A stretch of 64,000 nt of DNA from an uncultured Muribaculaceae bacterium (GTDB lineage: Bacteria > Bacteroidota > Bacteroidia > Bacteroidales > Muribaculaceae): contig CANCXM010000017.1 in assembly GCA_947381945.1 (NCBI GenBank), forward strand, positions 1 to 64,000. Direction: 5' to 3'. Below, piece by piece: positions 23,641 through 32,210 of the stretch; the first letter of the stretch is position 1; every line of letters begins with the position of its first letter. A program made the translations under genes and the position numbers. The notes beneath the pieces are model-generated. The model searched no databases and was not told the origin of the DNA. It worked only from the letters and a program-made list of their open reading frames with translations.

Positions 23641-26600
23641 TCAATGCGGAGCGACGGCTATGCGCTTTGTCTGCGATGATGTGCGGCCTTCTGACGAGAC
23701 GGTGGCGCGGTAGATGTAGATGCCACGGGTGACGCGTGAGCCGGAGGAGTTCGTGAGATTCCATGTGACAGGACGTGAGGCATACATGTCGGCGCGTCCG
23801 CGGGACTCGGAGGTCCAGACATGGGCACCGTTGAAATCGAATACCTCAATCTTAAGGTTGAGCATCGCATCGGGACGGTCATGGGTCACATAGAAGTTAG
23901 CTTCGGTAGTGGCCGGGTTTGCATCGGAATATACGTCGAAAATCTTGGGTGCAAGGCCGGGCGAGACGAAGAAGTCGATGGAGGCAGAGGTTGAGTTGCC
24001 TCCGGTGTCCCATACGGTCAGTGTGGCCGTATGGTTTCCGGCTTTGAGGTCGGATAGCTGATAGAGGATGGTTCCTGCAGGCGAACCGTCGGCATCCGGA
24101 GTGAAGAATGTGGCCACATCCGTGTGGTTCTGATCCTTGTCGATGCGTACACTCATCTGGCGTCCGATACCTGCGGCTGACATGTTGAGGGCCACATCAT
24201 CGCTGACGCGCGCTATGAGCATCGGGTTCTCATCGACTTTATCGGCAGATTTGAAGTCCGAATGGTTGAGGTACAGTTCCTCGATGACCGGAGGGACATC
24301 GTCGGCTGAGGCGGTTTCGTCGTAACCGTAGACATACAGGTCACGGCACACGCCCGATGCCTCTGCGCCGTTATTGTCATCGGCAGCGAACATCGAGATG
24401 GTTGCGGGACGGAAATTGTCGGCAATCTCTTCAGGCATGTTGATGGTGATTTCAAACTCTCCGTTGGTGACCTGAGTGCGTCCGGCATACAGACGGTCGC
24501 CCTGCTCGTCAAAAGTGACGGATTTACCGTCGTCTCCGGAACTTCCGGCATTGCTCGGTCGTCCGAATGTCGTGAAACTCTTCTCTGCATCGTAGAGGGT
24601 CATGGAGAGCCAGCCGTTGAAGCTGTCGATACGTTGACCTTCGGGATTGCAGATATGACCGCGCACCACCGAGCGTGAGCGTGCAGCAAGTGTCGGTTGG
24701 GTCTCGCCGTTGACCTCCTCGCCGTTAATGGTGAGGATGCGGACGGAGTTGGCCGGAGTTGCCAGACGCAATGCCGGGTCGGCGAAGAGAAGGAAGCGGC
24801 GGATATTGTCGTCGCCAAATTTTCCGCCGGAGAGGCGGTTCTTGGCTCTGCGGAACACCTCGCCTATAGGCTGGATATTGCCGTCGTTGGCACGGACGGC
24901 AAGTTCGCGTGCGATTGCTCCGGACAGCACACCGTTGCGTACGATAAGCACCGGGCGCACGGCGCAGAAACCGCCGATTGCACCTCCGGCATCAGTGAGC
25001 ATCAGCGATTCCATACCTGATGTAGCGTTGCCGTCGACCTGTCCGAACGAGCATGTGGCTCCATAGAAGAAGAAGGGATGGCGGAGATAGAGGCTGTTGA
25101 GATAGCTTGCGGTGAATATGCCGTCGTTCGAGAGATTGGTCAAAGCTCCGTGTCCGATATAGCTCCAGAACACGATTCCGTCCTTGAAAAGGTTGTCGAT
25201 TTTGGCTTTGGCTTCTTCCGAGGTGCCGTTGCGCAGGGGGTAAGCGTCGATGTAGACTTTATGGAAGGTGTAGTCGCTGCCGAAAGAGGTCTGCTTCATG
25301 AGTCGCTCGATGGAGTCGGACTGCTGGAGATGATCAGCGTTGTTGCCTTCATCGCTGAAGAGGAGGATGCGGTTGCGCCATTCGCTCTGGTGGGGAGTAT
25401 TGACGTAGGAGACGAAACGGTCCACATAGTTCTTCATGAGGTCGAGGCTTCGGGCAGGTATTCGTCCGACAGCTATACTCAGGCCATCATACGCCATTCT
25501 CAGACCGGAATTGTCTTCAAGGAAGCCGAGCATGTCATCGGTGCAATATGATTTGCTTTCGCTCAGACCGAGATCTGTCTGCCAGATAGGGAGCGTCACA
25601 GCCGGACTCCCCTTCATGGCTGAGGTCAGGCGGCGGTGGTCGTGATGGACACCGCCTGCGAGAAGCACATATTGGAGTTTGCGCTCCGACGTGCCTGCGT
25701 TGCCACGGTCATAGAACATCTTCAGCATACGGCGGAGAGCGTTGATGTCGGGTGAGCCGGAACCGAATTCATTGTAAGCCTGTTCGTCGGTCACGACGAG
25801 TACTTTCAGATTGCGCGGCTCGGCGGAGTGGACAGCCGCGATTCTGCGGCATTGTTCCAGATATGAGGCCGGGCTGACGATGACCAGGTCGGGCACCTCC
25901 TCGGCATGTATGTTCTGGTTCGACACCGCGCCCACCAAGCGTGGCGATGGGAGCGAGCTTGTGCTTGTCCATGCAGCGTAGGTGCGGAAGCCGCTGTAGT
26001 CGTTGGTCCAACCGCTGTCAGTGAGAGGCATGGCTATGGGGGAGGCAGGATTGGTCACGTCCCACACGCGTGTGTCGGCCTTAGCTCCTTCAAGCCTGAG
26101 CGAGCGGTTGGTAGAAGTGAACACGAGAGTGCCTGTGGCAGGAAGTGACAGTGAGCGGGTATAGGTGACGGTGAGGCGTTCGAGGTTTGCAAGGGTCACG
26201 GGAGCTGAGATTGTCACTCCGACGCCGAAGGCAAGCGATGTCCCTTTAGGTGTGAAGCGCTTGCGTATGCGGCATGTATCGCCCCAGAGTGAGCTTTTAC
26301 GGACGTAGTCGGAGCGTCCGGCCGGAAGTGTCTGGCCGTTGGCGCTGATGGTGAGCCCGACTGTCGCACTTGTGCATTTTGCGAAAAATTCGCATTGCAT
26401 CCACACCTCAGTGTCTTCCACACGTCCCGGAAGTTGGAAATTAAAGGTTCGCGATGGTGTGTAGCGGAAATCCTCGCCGACAAGCTGATGACCGCTTTCC
26501 GCAGGAGTGATGAGGTCCTGCTCATGCCACAGACGTTCGATGAAGGTCGTGGCCGGGGTGGCCGACGGTGCGCTTCCTTCGGTTGGGATAGTGTTGTCGA

Positions 26601-27033
26601 TTTCCGTTTGGGAGTCGGTCAGGTAATAGTAGCCCTTTGTGGTGTAGGGATTGAGGGAGTGGTTGAAGATGTCGTTGCGTTCGCGGGTCCACACTCCCGG
26701 GCCTTGGGCGTAGAATACAAGTCCGGATGCGGTGAGTTCGCTTTTCACGAGCGGGAGGTCATCGACGTATGACGATTGGCTCAATTGGTCGGGAATGCGT
26801 GCGCCTCCATAGCCGAAGACCCTGACCTTGGACGGATCGGAGAAGCCCCATGAGCGGAGGGAGGAGTTGGAAATGAAATGTGGGCCGCTCTCTTCAACAC
26901 TTATCTTTACCCATCGGCCTGTCGAGAGGACCGACGATGGTGCGTAGGAGTCGAGTGTGAAAGCATTCATCGCGGAGGGAGCGACGGTTGCGGAGAGAAT
27001 GAGGAGGAATATGTTGCGGACGAAGCTTTTCAT
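23641..27033 (-). CDS. porU: Type IX secretion system sortase PorU
   Basis: 1130-residue gingipain-family (C25) protease-like sortase that removes the C-terminal signal of type IX cargo and attaches A-LPS at the outer membrane. Order: signal peptide (1-24), beta-rich N-terminal region (about 25-370), C25 catalytic domain (about 380-760) with His628 in YIGHGALTNLSNDGIF and Cys661 in FFFYGATCSFGQVDGN, then Ig-like domains. It ends in a type IX-like C-terminal region (SRVTRGIYIYRATV). Length and motif order fit PorU rather than a secreted gingipain. PorV, usually adjacent in other genomes, is not in this window. Confidence 0.93.
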   Translation of the reverse strand: MKSFVRNIFLLILSATVAPSAMNAFTLDSYAPSSVLSTGRWVKISVEESGPHFISNSSLRSWGFSDPSKVRVFGYGGARIPDQLSQSSYVDDLPLVKSELTASGLVFYAQGPGVWTRERNDIFNHSLNPYTTKGYYYLTDSQTEIDNTIPTEGSAPSATPATTFIERLWHEQDLITPAESGHQLVGEDFRYTPSRTFNFQLPGRVEDTEVWMQCEFFAKCTSATVGLTISANGQTLPAGRSDYVRKSSLWGDTCRIRKRFTPKGTSLAFGVGVTISAPVTLANLERLTVTYTRSLSLPATGTLVFTSTNRSLRLEGAKADTRVWDVTNPASPIAMPLTDSGWTNDYSGFRTYAAWTSTSSLPSPRLVGAVSNQNIHAEEVPDLVIVSPASYLEQCRRIAAVHSAEPRNLKVLVVTDEQAYNEFGSGSPDINALRRMLKMFYDRGNAGTSERKLQYVLLAGGVHHDHRRLTSAMKGSPAVTLPIWQTDLGLSESKSYCTDDMLGFLEDNSGLRMAYDGLSIAVGRIPARSLDLMKNYVDRFVSYVNTPHQSEWRNRILLFSDEGNNADHLQQSDSIERLMKQTSFGSDYTFHKVYIDAYPLRNGTSEEAKAKIDNLFKDGIVFWSYIGHGALTNLSNDGIFTASYLNSLYLRHPFFFYGATCSFGQVDGNATSGMESLMLTDAGGAIGGFCAVRPVLIVRNGVLSGAIARELAVRANDGNIQPIGEVFRRAKNRLSGGKFGDDNIRRFLLFADPALRLATPANSVRILTINGEEVNGETQPTLAARSRSVVRGHICNPEGQRIDSFNGWLSMTLYDAEKSFTTFGRPSNAGSSGDDGKSVTFDEQGDRLYAGRTQVTNGEFEITINMPEEIADNFRPATISMFAADDNNGAEASGVCRDLYVYGYDETASADDVPPVIEELYLNHSDFKSADKVDENPMLIARVSDDVALNMSAAGIGRQMSVRIDKDQNHTDVATFFTPDADGSPAGTILYQLSDLKAGNHTATLTVWDTGGNSTSASIDFFVSPGLAPKIFDVYSDANPATTEANFYVTHDRPDAMLNLKIEVFDFNGAHVWTSESRGRADMYASRPVTWNLTNSSGSRVTRGIYIYRATVSSEGRTSSQTKRIAVAPH

Positions 27034-27144
27034 GAAGTTCGGACGGTGTGTGGAGTTTACTTTGTGCAGTGTGTATGGTGATTGGTCGGGAGAGAGTGGA
27101 ATGATGGTTGGTCTATCTGATTAATAACGTGTTGACGGTGGCTA

Positions 27145-27882
27145 TTATTGCATTATCGCAGTCGTCTGTTTTCGTCCGGTCGGGTCATCGAGAAATGCAG
27201 CCCATTCGTCGGCGGTACCGGCAAAAGCGTTGATGTCGACCGGATGGTTTATGCCGTTGACACGGCCATTGTGTGTCCCTTGCCATAATACCCAGTCGAT
27301 TTCTTCCGGCTCGTCGACCAGTGAGCATATCCAGAGCGGATAGCCTTCGAGACGGCCGCGGACGAAGCGGGCAAAACCGTTCTTGTTAGTATAGAGCATC
27401 ACTTTGTGGCCGTGGTTTTCGAGATGGTCAATCATCTCCGACAGGCGGTTGAGCACCATCTGTGTCGGCTGGCTGTTGGGGTTGGCCCACTCCTCGATGT
27501 CGATTATCAACGGCAGGTCTATCTCGCGCGATGCGAGCGAATTGAGGAAGTTGAGACCCTGCATGTAGCCGGGTGTATCGAAACGGAAGAAGTGATAGGC
27601 ACCGACTTTCAGCCCTGCCTCGCGGGCTTTGCGGATGTTGTCGATGAATTTACGGTCCTTGAATGTCCCCCCTTCTGTGGCTTTGATGATGACAAAAGAG
27701 ATGCCGTCAGCCGCCACTTTGTGAAAGTCGATGTCGCCGTTGTGGGCACTGATGTCTATGCCGATGATTTCGAAACGGCTTCGGTCGGGATAAATTTTTT
27801 TCGGGCCGTTGCCTCCATGGCCACATCCTGAAAGGAGAGCGGTCAAAATCATGGTACAGACTATGTGGAGGAAGGGCTTCAT
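27145..27882 (-). CDS. GH25 lysozyme-like lipoprotein
   Basis: 245-residue lipoprotein of glycoside hydrolase family 25, which cleaves the MurNAc-GlcNAc bond of peptidoglycan. Lipobox LLSGC (Cys20). GH25 motifs: GIDISAHNGDIDF near 41, FVIIKATEGGTFKD, GAYHFFRF, the catalytic acidic pair in LPLIIDIEEW (about 122-131), and LWQGTHNGRVNGINHPVDIN near the end. A TAATTTTG promoter element ends only four bases before the ATG, suggesting a leaderless message. It may act in the periplasm on its own wall or on other cells. Confidence 0.9.
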   Translation of the reverse strand: MKPFLHIVCTMILTALLSGCGHGGNGPKKIYPDRSRFEIIGIDISAHNGDIDFHKVAADGISFVIIKATEGGTFKDRKFIDNIRKAREAGLKVGAYHFFRFDTPGYMQGLNFLNSLASREIDLPLIIDIEEWANPNSQPTQMVLNRLSEMIDHLENHGHKVMLYTNKNGFARFVRGRLEGYPLWICSLVDEPEEIDWVLWQGTHNGRVNGINHPVDINAFAGTADEWAAFLDDPTGRKQTTAIMQ

Positions 27883-27886
27883 GTCA

Positions 27887-27894
27887 CAAAATTA
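27887..27894 (-). promoter_or_regulatory. Promoter -7 element abutting the GH25 start
   Basis: Minus-strand TAATTTTG, then TGAC, then the ATG. With the usual spacing, transcription would start at or within a base or two of the ATG. Confidence 0.45.
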
Positions 27895-27926
27895 GCAATT
27901 ATTTCGTGAAAACGTGCGGAAAAGCG

Positions 27927-27934
27927 TAAATTTG
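27927..27934 (+). promoter_or_regulatory. Promoter -7 element for the first GH28 gene
   Basis: TAAATTTG predicts a start near 27941 and a leader of about 28 bases before the ATG at 27969. The divergent GH25 promoter is 33 bases away. Confidence 0.5.
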
Positions 27935-27968
27935 CGATAGAAATATAAACATACTTGAAATATTGACC

Positions 27969-29300
27969 ATGAACAGACTTTTTACAGTAATTCTCGCTTC
28001 GGTTCTGACGCTTGGCGCTATCGCTCAGACTTCAACAACTGAGCAGCCGGAGTTTGTCGGCACAGTTCTCAACATGAAGGCTCCCTCGTTTGCCGACCGC
28101 ACTCTGAGCATCGCAAAGACAGGTGCGAAGCAGGGCAAACTTTCGACAGCGGCCATTCAGAAAGCAATCGACAAAGTATCGGCCCAGGGTGGCGGAACAG
28201 TGCTCGTGCCTGCCGGACAGTGGCTTTCCGGGCGACTGATGCTCAAAAGCAATGTAAACCTCCACATTGATGAGGGGGCTACGCTCGAATTTACCGGAGA
28301 GGTGAAGGATTACCTTCCTCTTGTCGATTCCCGCTATGAGGGTGCCGATGTCAAGTCGCTCGGTGCGATGATATATGCCAACGGTGCGGAGAATATCGCC
28401 GTGACCGGAAAGGGACATCTCAAGGCTCCTTCGCGCGAATGTGAGATTACCGGCAAGATGGACACCGGACTTTCCGTCACGGCTGAGAAGAAAATCGAAT
28501 CTGGTGCCGCCCGCGAGGCCACTCTCGACAAGATTTATATGCCTACGTTCATCGGCCCGGTCAACTGCCGCGGCATACTGATTGAGGATGTGACGCTCGA
28601 CGGTTCGATTTTCTGGAACATCGCACCGGTCTATTGCGAGAATATCATCATCCGTGGTGTGACCGTCAACAGCCACGGTCATCCGCGCACAGACGGTATC
28701 GACATCGATTCGAGTGTCAACGCACTCATCGAGAATACCACGCTTGACTGCGGAGATGATTGCTTCACCCTCAAAGCCGGTCGCGGAGAAGAGGCGGTCG
28801 AGCTTGGCCGTCCGACTCAGAATGTGGTCATCCGCAACTGCCGTGTGAAGCGTGGTGTTGGCGGTATAACTATCGGTACGGAGACTGCCGGTTTCATCCG
28901 CAATGTCTATGCCGAGAATGTCGTCATGGAGAATCCCCGTATGCCGCTCTACTTCAAGACCCGTCGTCCGAGAGGCGGAGGTGCCGAGAATATCTGGATA
29001 AGGAATATCAAGGTTGAGTCGGCCTCCGGACCTGCCATACAGATGGACATGCTCGGCAGTCCGTCGTGGATGGGAGCTTTGGCCGAACGTCTGCCTGCAC
29101 AGCCTGTCGGAAAGGTGACTCCACGTTTCAGCGATATTCATGTCGATAATATCGAGGTCGGTGAGTGCCGGATTTTCATTCAGGCCAAGGGTCTGCCGGA
29201 GATGCCGGTCGAGAACATGACAGTCACCAATGTGAAGTCAAAGAACAAGAATATAAAACTTCAGGATGTCGGCACCATCGAAATCACCTTCGCCGACTGA
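27969..29300 (+). CDS. GH28 polygalacturonase-type enzyme, copy A
   Basis: 443-residue secreted beta-helix glycoside hydrolase acting on polygalacturonan or rhamnogalacturonan. The ATG at 27969 gives the signal peptide MNRLFTVILASVLTLGAIAQ; a TTG at 27963 is also in frame. GH28 landmarks: RTDGIDIDSS near 240, CGDDCFTLKAG near 262 (catalytic Asp pair), then RGVGGITIGTETAG. The canonical third motif is GHGG, but here Val replaces the His, so activity or specificity may be altered. First gene of the pectin locus. Confidence 0.9.
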   Translation: MNRLFTVILASVLTLGAIAQTSTTEQPEFVGTVLNMKAPSFADRTLSIAKTGAKQGKLSTAAIQKAIDKVSAQGGGTVLVPAGQWLSGRLMLKSNVNLHIDEGATLEFTGEVKDYLPLVDSRYEGADVKSLGAMIYANGAENIAVTGKGHLKAPSRECEITGKMDTGLSVTAEKKIESGAAREATLDKIYMPTFIGPVNCRGILIEDVTLDGSIFWNIAPVYCENIIIRGVTVNSHGHPRTDGIDIDSSVNALIENTTLDCGDDCFTLKAGRGEEAVELGRPTQNVVIRNCRVKRGVGGITIGTETAGFIRNVYAENVVMENPRMPLYFKTRRPRGGGAENIWIRNIKVESASGPAIQMDMLGSPSWMGALAERLPAQPVGKVTPRFSDIHVDNIEVGECRIFIQAKGLPEMPVENMTVTNVKSKNKNIKLQDVGTIEITFAD

Positions 29301-29318
29301 CGGCAAATGGCGTATACG

Positions 29319-29443
29319 GGAAGGGTACATAAGGACATAAGGTCAGAAGAGACATAATTAATATAGATGTAAAGATTTTCTGCAAATATTTAGATAATAA
29401 ATAATTATGTCTCTTCTGACCTTATGTCCTTATGTACCCTTCC
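29319..29443. repeat. Perfect 42-bp inverted repeat between the two GH28 genes
   Basis: The left arm 29319-29360 (beginning GGAAGGGTACATAAGGACAT) and right arm 29402-29443 are exact reverse complements around a 41-nt A+T-rich spacer. The arms are related to those at 51531-51649. Probably a gene-end structure and part of a dispersed repeat family. Confidence 0.95.
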
Positions 29444-29483
29444 GTCTGATTTTCACCATTTTCATATTGAAAAATCAATTACC

Positions 29484-30851
29484 ATGAATACAATATTCAA
29501 AACCTTATTATCCCTGGCTTTAGGACTTGGTTATGGAATGCCGGTTTCTGCAGCCGTGCATGATATAACCGTTTACGGGGCGGTGAGCGATACTACCCGC
29601 CTCAGCACCGAGGCTGTCCAGCGTGCGATTGATGAATGTTCAGCCTCCGGTGGCGGGACTGTCCTCGTGCCGTCGGGCAATTACAAAATCGGTAGCATTT
29701 TCCTCAAAAGCAACGTCACGCTCAATCTTGAGAACGGCGCTACTCTCTATGGCAGTACCGACATCAAGGACTATACTCCTGTGAAGACTGACTATGTGTC
29801 GCTGCGCACCCACACACCGACAATCCAGCTCATCTATGCCGACAAGGCTGAGAATGTCGCCATCACCGGCGAGGGTACGATTGACGGTCGTGGCAAGGCC
29901 TTTCCGAAACTGTCGTGGAACGACGAGGGTATCACTCGTCCGCACCTTTTGCGTCTCATCCAATGCAAGGATGTGAAGGTGACGGGTGTCACGTTGAAGA
30001 ACTCCGGATGCTGGATGCAGCACTATCTTGCCTGTGACAAGGTGAAGATTGACGGAATCACAGTCATCAACCGCAATAATTACAACAATGATGCCCTTGA
30101 TCTCGACGGTTGCCACGATGTGACTGTCTCCAACATGATTGCCGATTCCGACGATGACGCAATCACTCTCAAAAGCACTTCGCCCCGACTTTGTGAAGAC
30201 ATTGTCATCAGCAACTGCGTGGTGTCGAGCCATTGCAATGCAATCAAGCTCGGAACCGAGACCAACGGCGGTTTCCGCAACATCATCATCCGTGGTATTG
30301 CCGTCAAGCCCTCGGCTGACCAGTCGAGCCAGTATTTCGGTTATCCCGGAGGCATAGGCCACGGTGCGATAGTGCTTGAAATAGTCGACGGCGGCACCAT
30401 GAGCAATGTCGATATAGGCGACATCACCATCCGTGGCACTGAGTCGCCGATATTCATCCGTCTTGCCGACCGTGCGCGTCCATATTCACCTGATGTGCCG
30501 GTCGAGGGTGTCGGGTCCATGCAGCGCATCTGTCTGCACGACATCATGATTGATGAGGCAGGGCCGACCGGTTCGTCAATCACAGGTCTGGAAGGTCATC
30601 CGGTGTGTGATGTCGAGTTGCGCAACATCCGCATCCGTCAGCAGGGCGGACAGAAGGCCGTTGCTGCTCCTGAGGATGAAAAGCGTGCGGAATATCCTGA
30701 ATCGACAATGTGGGGCATTCTCCCGGCCAAAGGTTTCTGGCTCAACCATACCCGCAACATCACTTTTGACAATGTGACAGTCGAGACCATCAACCCCGAC
30801 GAACGCGAAATCTACGTCGCAACCGATTCTGAAGGAATGGTGGTGAAATAG
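29484..30851 (+). CDS. GH28 polygalacturonase-type enzyme, copy B
   Basis: 455-residue secreted GH28 enzyme. The ATG at 29484 (MNTIFKTLLSLALGLG) supplies the signal peptide ending near SAAV; the frame runs 20 codons upstream into the inverted repeat, which I discount. Motifs: NNDALDLDG near 201, DSDDDAITLK near 222, and SSHCNAIKLGTETNGGFRN near 244, where the conserved His is present, unlike in copy A. It belongs to a different GH28 subgroup from copy A. Possible substrates are rhamnogalacturonan or xylogalacturonan backbones. Confidence 0.9.
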   Translation: MNTIFKTLLSLALGLGYGMPVSAAVHDITVYGAVSDTTRLSTEAVQRAIDECSASGGGTVLVPSGNYKIGSIFLKSNVTLNLENGATLYGSTDIKDYTPVKTDYVSLRTHTPTIQLIYADKAENVAITGEGTIDGRGKAFPKLSWNDEGITRPHLLRLIQCKDVKVTGVTLKNSGCWMQHYLACDKVKIDGITVINRNNYNNDALDLDGCHDVTVSNMIADSDDDAITLKSTSPRLCEDIVISNCVVSSHCNAIKLGTETNGGFRNIIIRGIAVKPSADQSSQYFGYPGGIGHGAIVLEIVDGGTMSNVDIGDITIRGTESPIFIRLADRARPYSPDVPVEGVGSMQRICLHDIMIDEAGPTGSSITGLEGHPVCDVELRNIRIRQQGGQKAVAAPEDEKRAEYPESTMWGILPAKGFWLNHTRNITFDNVTVETINPDEREIYVATDSEGMVVK

Positions 30852-30905
30852 GGTACATAAAGTCAAAAGGGAAGGGCCAATAAGCCTAATAAGCCCAATA
30901 GGCAT

Positions 30906-30964
30906 ATAAAACCTCAAAGAGGATTGACAGCATAATCAACTGTCAATCCTCTTCGAGGTTTTAT
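30906..30964. terminator. Long hairpin at the convergent GH28/GH105 junction
   Basis: The 25-nt arms at 30906-30930 and 30940-30964 (ATAAAACCTC at the outer end) pair with one mismatch around a 9-nt loop. It is flanked by further inverted AATAAGCC/GGCTTATT sequence, so it is probably a bidirectional terminator. Confidence 0.85.
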
Positions 30965-30980
30965 CGATTAGAGATAATCA

Positions 30981-31038
30981 GGCTTATTTGACTTATTAGG
31001 CTTATTAGGCTTATTGGGCTTATTAGCCCTATTAGCCC
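30981..31038. repeat. 9-bp tandem repeat GGCTTATTA
   Basis: At least five variant units (GGCTTATTT, GGCTTATTA, GGCTTATTG, GGCTTATTA, GCCCTATTA) lie in line just beyond the GH105 stop. Their complement (AATAAGCCTAATAAGCCCAA) lies at 30879-30898, giving an outer imperfect stem around the hairpin. Confidence 0.85.
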
Positions 31039-31051
31039 TTCCTTAATGGCT

Positions 31052-32182
31052 TTAAAGTTTATAGACTTCCGAGCCTGCGAGGAGGACGCAACCTGTTCCG
31101 TAGTCATCGAAGTCGGGCTTGGAGTCATACTTGACGGGTTGTCCGTCCTTAGGTTCTTTGCCTGTACCCTGCACATAGCCGATGTAGCCGTTGGGGTGGA
31201 TGGCTTCGTTCACGATAGCGTTCCAGCCCTTGGTGAGCGAGGGAAGATATTTGTCGCGGTCGAGGATACCGTTGTTGATGCCCCATGCCATACCGTAGAC
31301 AAAGAGAGCGGTGCCGGTGGTTTCCTTACCGCAGAAGTTGCTGTCGTCGTGGAGGCTGACATTCCAGAAACCGTCCTCTCGCTGACACTTCACGGCAGCA
31401 TCGAGCATGGCTTTGAGGTCTTTGATGTAGACATCGCGGTGGGGATCATCCTCGGGGAGTTCCTGAAGCACTTTGGCGAGGGCTGCGACAACCCAGCCGT
31501 TTCCGCGTGACCAGTAGCAGTTCTTACCGTTGGGTTCCTTGTAGGGGGGGACGAAGTCCTTGTCGCGCCACCAGAGGCCCTCTTTTTCGTTGAAGAGACC
31601 GCCTGCAAGAGTGTTGCGTGACCATTCATACATCTGCCATGCCTTCTCGTTGTAGCGCTGGTCACCGGTGAGCGCGCTCATTTTGGCAAGGAGGGGCATA
31701 CCCATCTGGATGGCATCAATCCATGTCCAGTCGTCAACCTGGGGTGTGTTGACGAGCATGTTCATGCAAGCCTTGGTTTTGGTGAGCATCTTGGGCTCCG
31801 GAGTGAGACGGTAGAGGTCTACGTAGGTCTGTCCGCAGCAATAGTTGTCGGCGTTGCGGGTGGTGGTGTCGTCGCGGCGCATACCCCACTTGAAACCGTC
31901 GCCCCATTTGTAGGCATAGTCATAGTAACGGTTGTCGGGATAAATCGAGTGGAGGGCCATCAGACCTTCGAAATAGACGGCGCGGGTCCAGATGTTGGCC
32001 TCATAGACTTTCTTGCGCGAGTAGTACGGAATTCCGAGCAGAGGGTCGGGATGATTTTTCAGATAGAGGTCGTTGACCTTGATGAGTGTCTTGAGTGTTT
32101 CCTGACGGGGAGGAAGCTTGTCGGCAGCAGTGGCCGGAAGCATGAAAAGCACTGCGAGAGCTGTGAGCAATAATTTTTTCAT
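31052..32182 (-). CDS. GH105 unsaturated glycuronyl hydrolase
   Basis: 376-residue secreted (alpha/alpha)6-barrel enzyme that removes the unsaturated uronic acid left at the non-reducing end by pectate or rhamnogalacturonan lyases. The ATG at 32182 (MKKLLLTALAVLFMLPATAA) sets the signal peptide; the long upstream frame lacks export features. Motifs: CCGQTYVDLYRLT, DWTWIDAIQMGMPLLAK holding the catalytic Asp, YWSRGNGWVVAALAKVL, and DDYGTGCVLLAGSEVYKL at the end. Last gene of the four-gene minus-strand operon. Confidence 0.92.
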   Translation of the reverse strand: MKKLLLTALAVLFMLPATAADKLPPRQETLKTLIKVNDLYLKNHPDPLLGIPYYSRKKVYEANIWTRAVYFEGLMALHSIYPDNRYYDYAYKWGDGFKWGMRRDDTTTRNADNYCCGQTYVDLYRLTPEPKMLTKTKACMNMLVNTPQVDDWTWIDAIQMGMPLLAKMSALTGDQRYNEKAWQMYEWSRNTLAGGLFNEKEGLWWRDKDFVPPYKEPNGKNCYWSRGNGWVVAALAKVLQELPEDDPHRDVYIKDLKAMLDAAVKCQREDGFWNVSLHDDSNFCGKETTGTALFVYGMAWGINNGILDRDKYLPSLTKGWNAIVNEAIHPNGYIGYVQGTGKEPKDGQPVKYDSKPDFDDYGTGCVLLAGSEVYKL

Positions 32183-32210
32183 GGGGTATGGAGTTGTGAG
32201 TTTTGAGTTT

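Noticed and set aside
28032-29141. 369-codon antisense frame inside GH28 copy A
   Set aside because: Complete overlap with a well-supported enzyme; a codon-bias shadow with Arg/His/Asp-rich composition.
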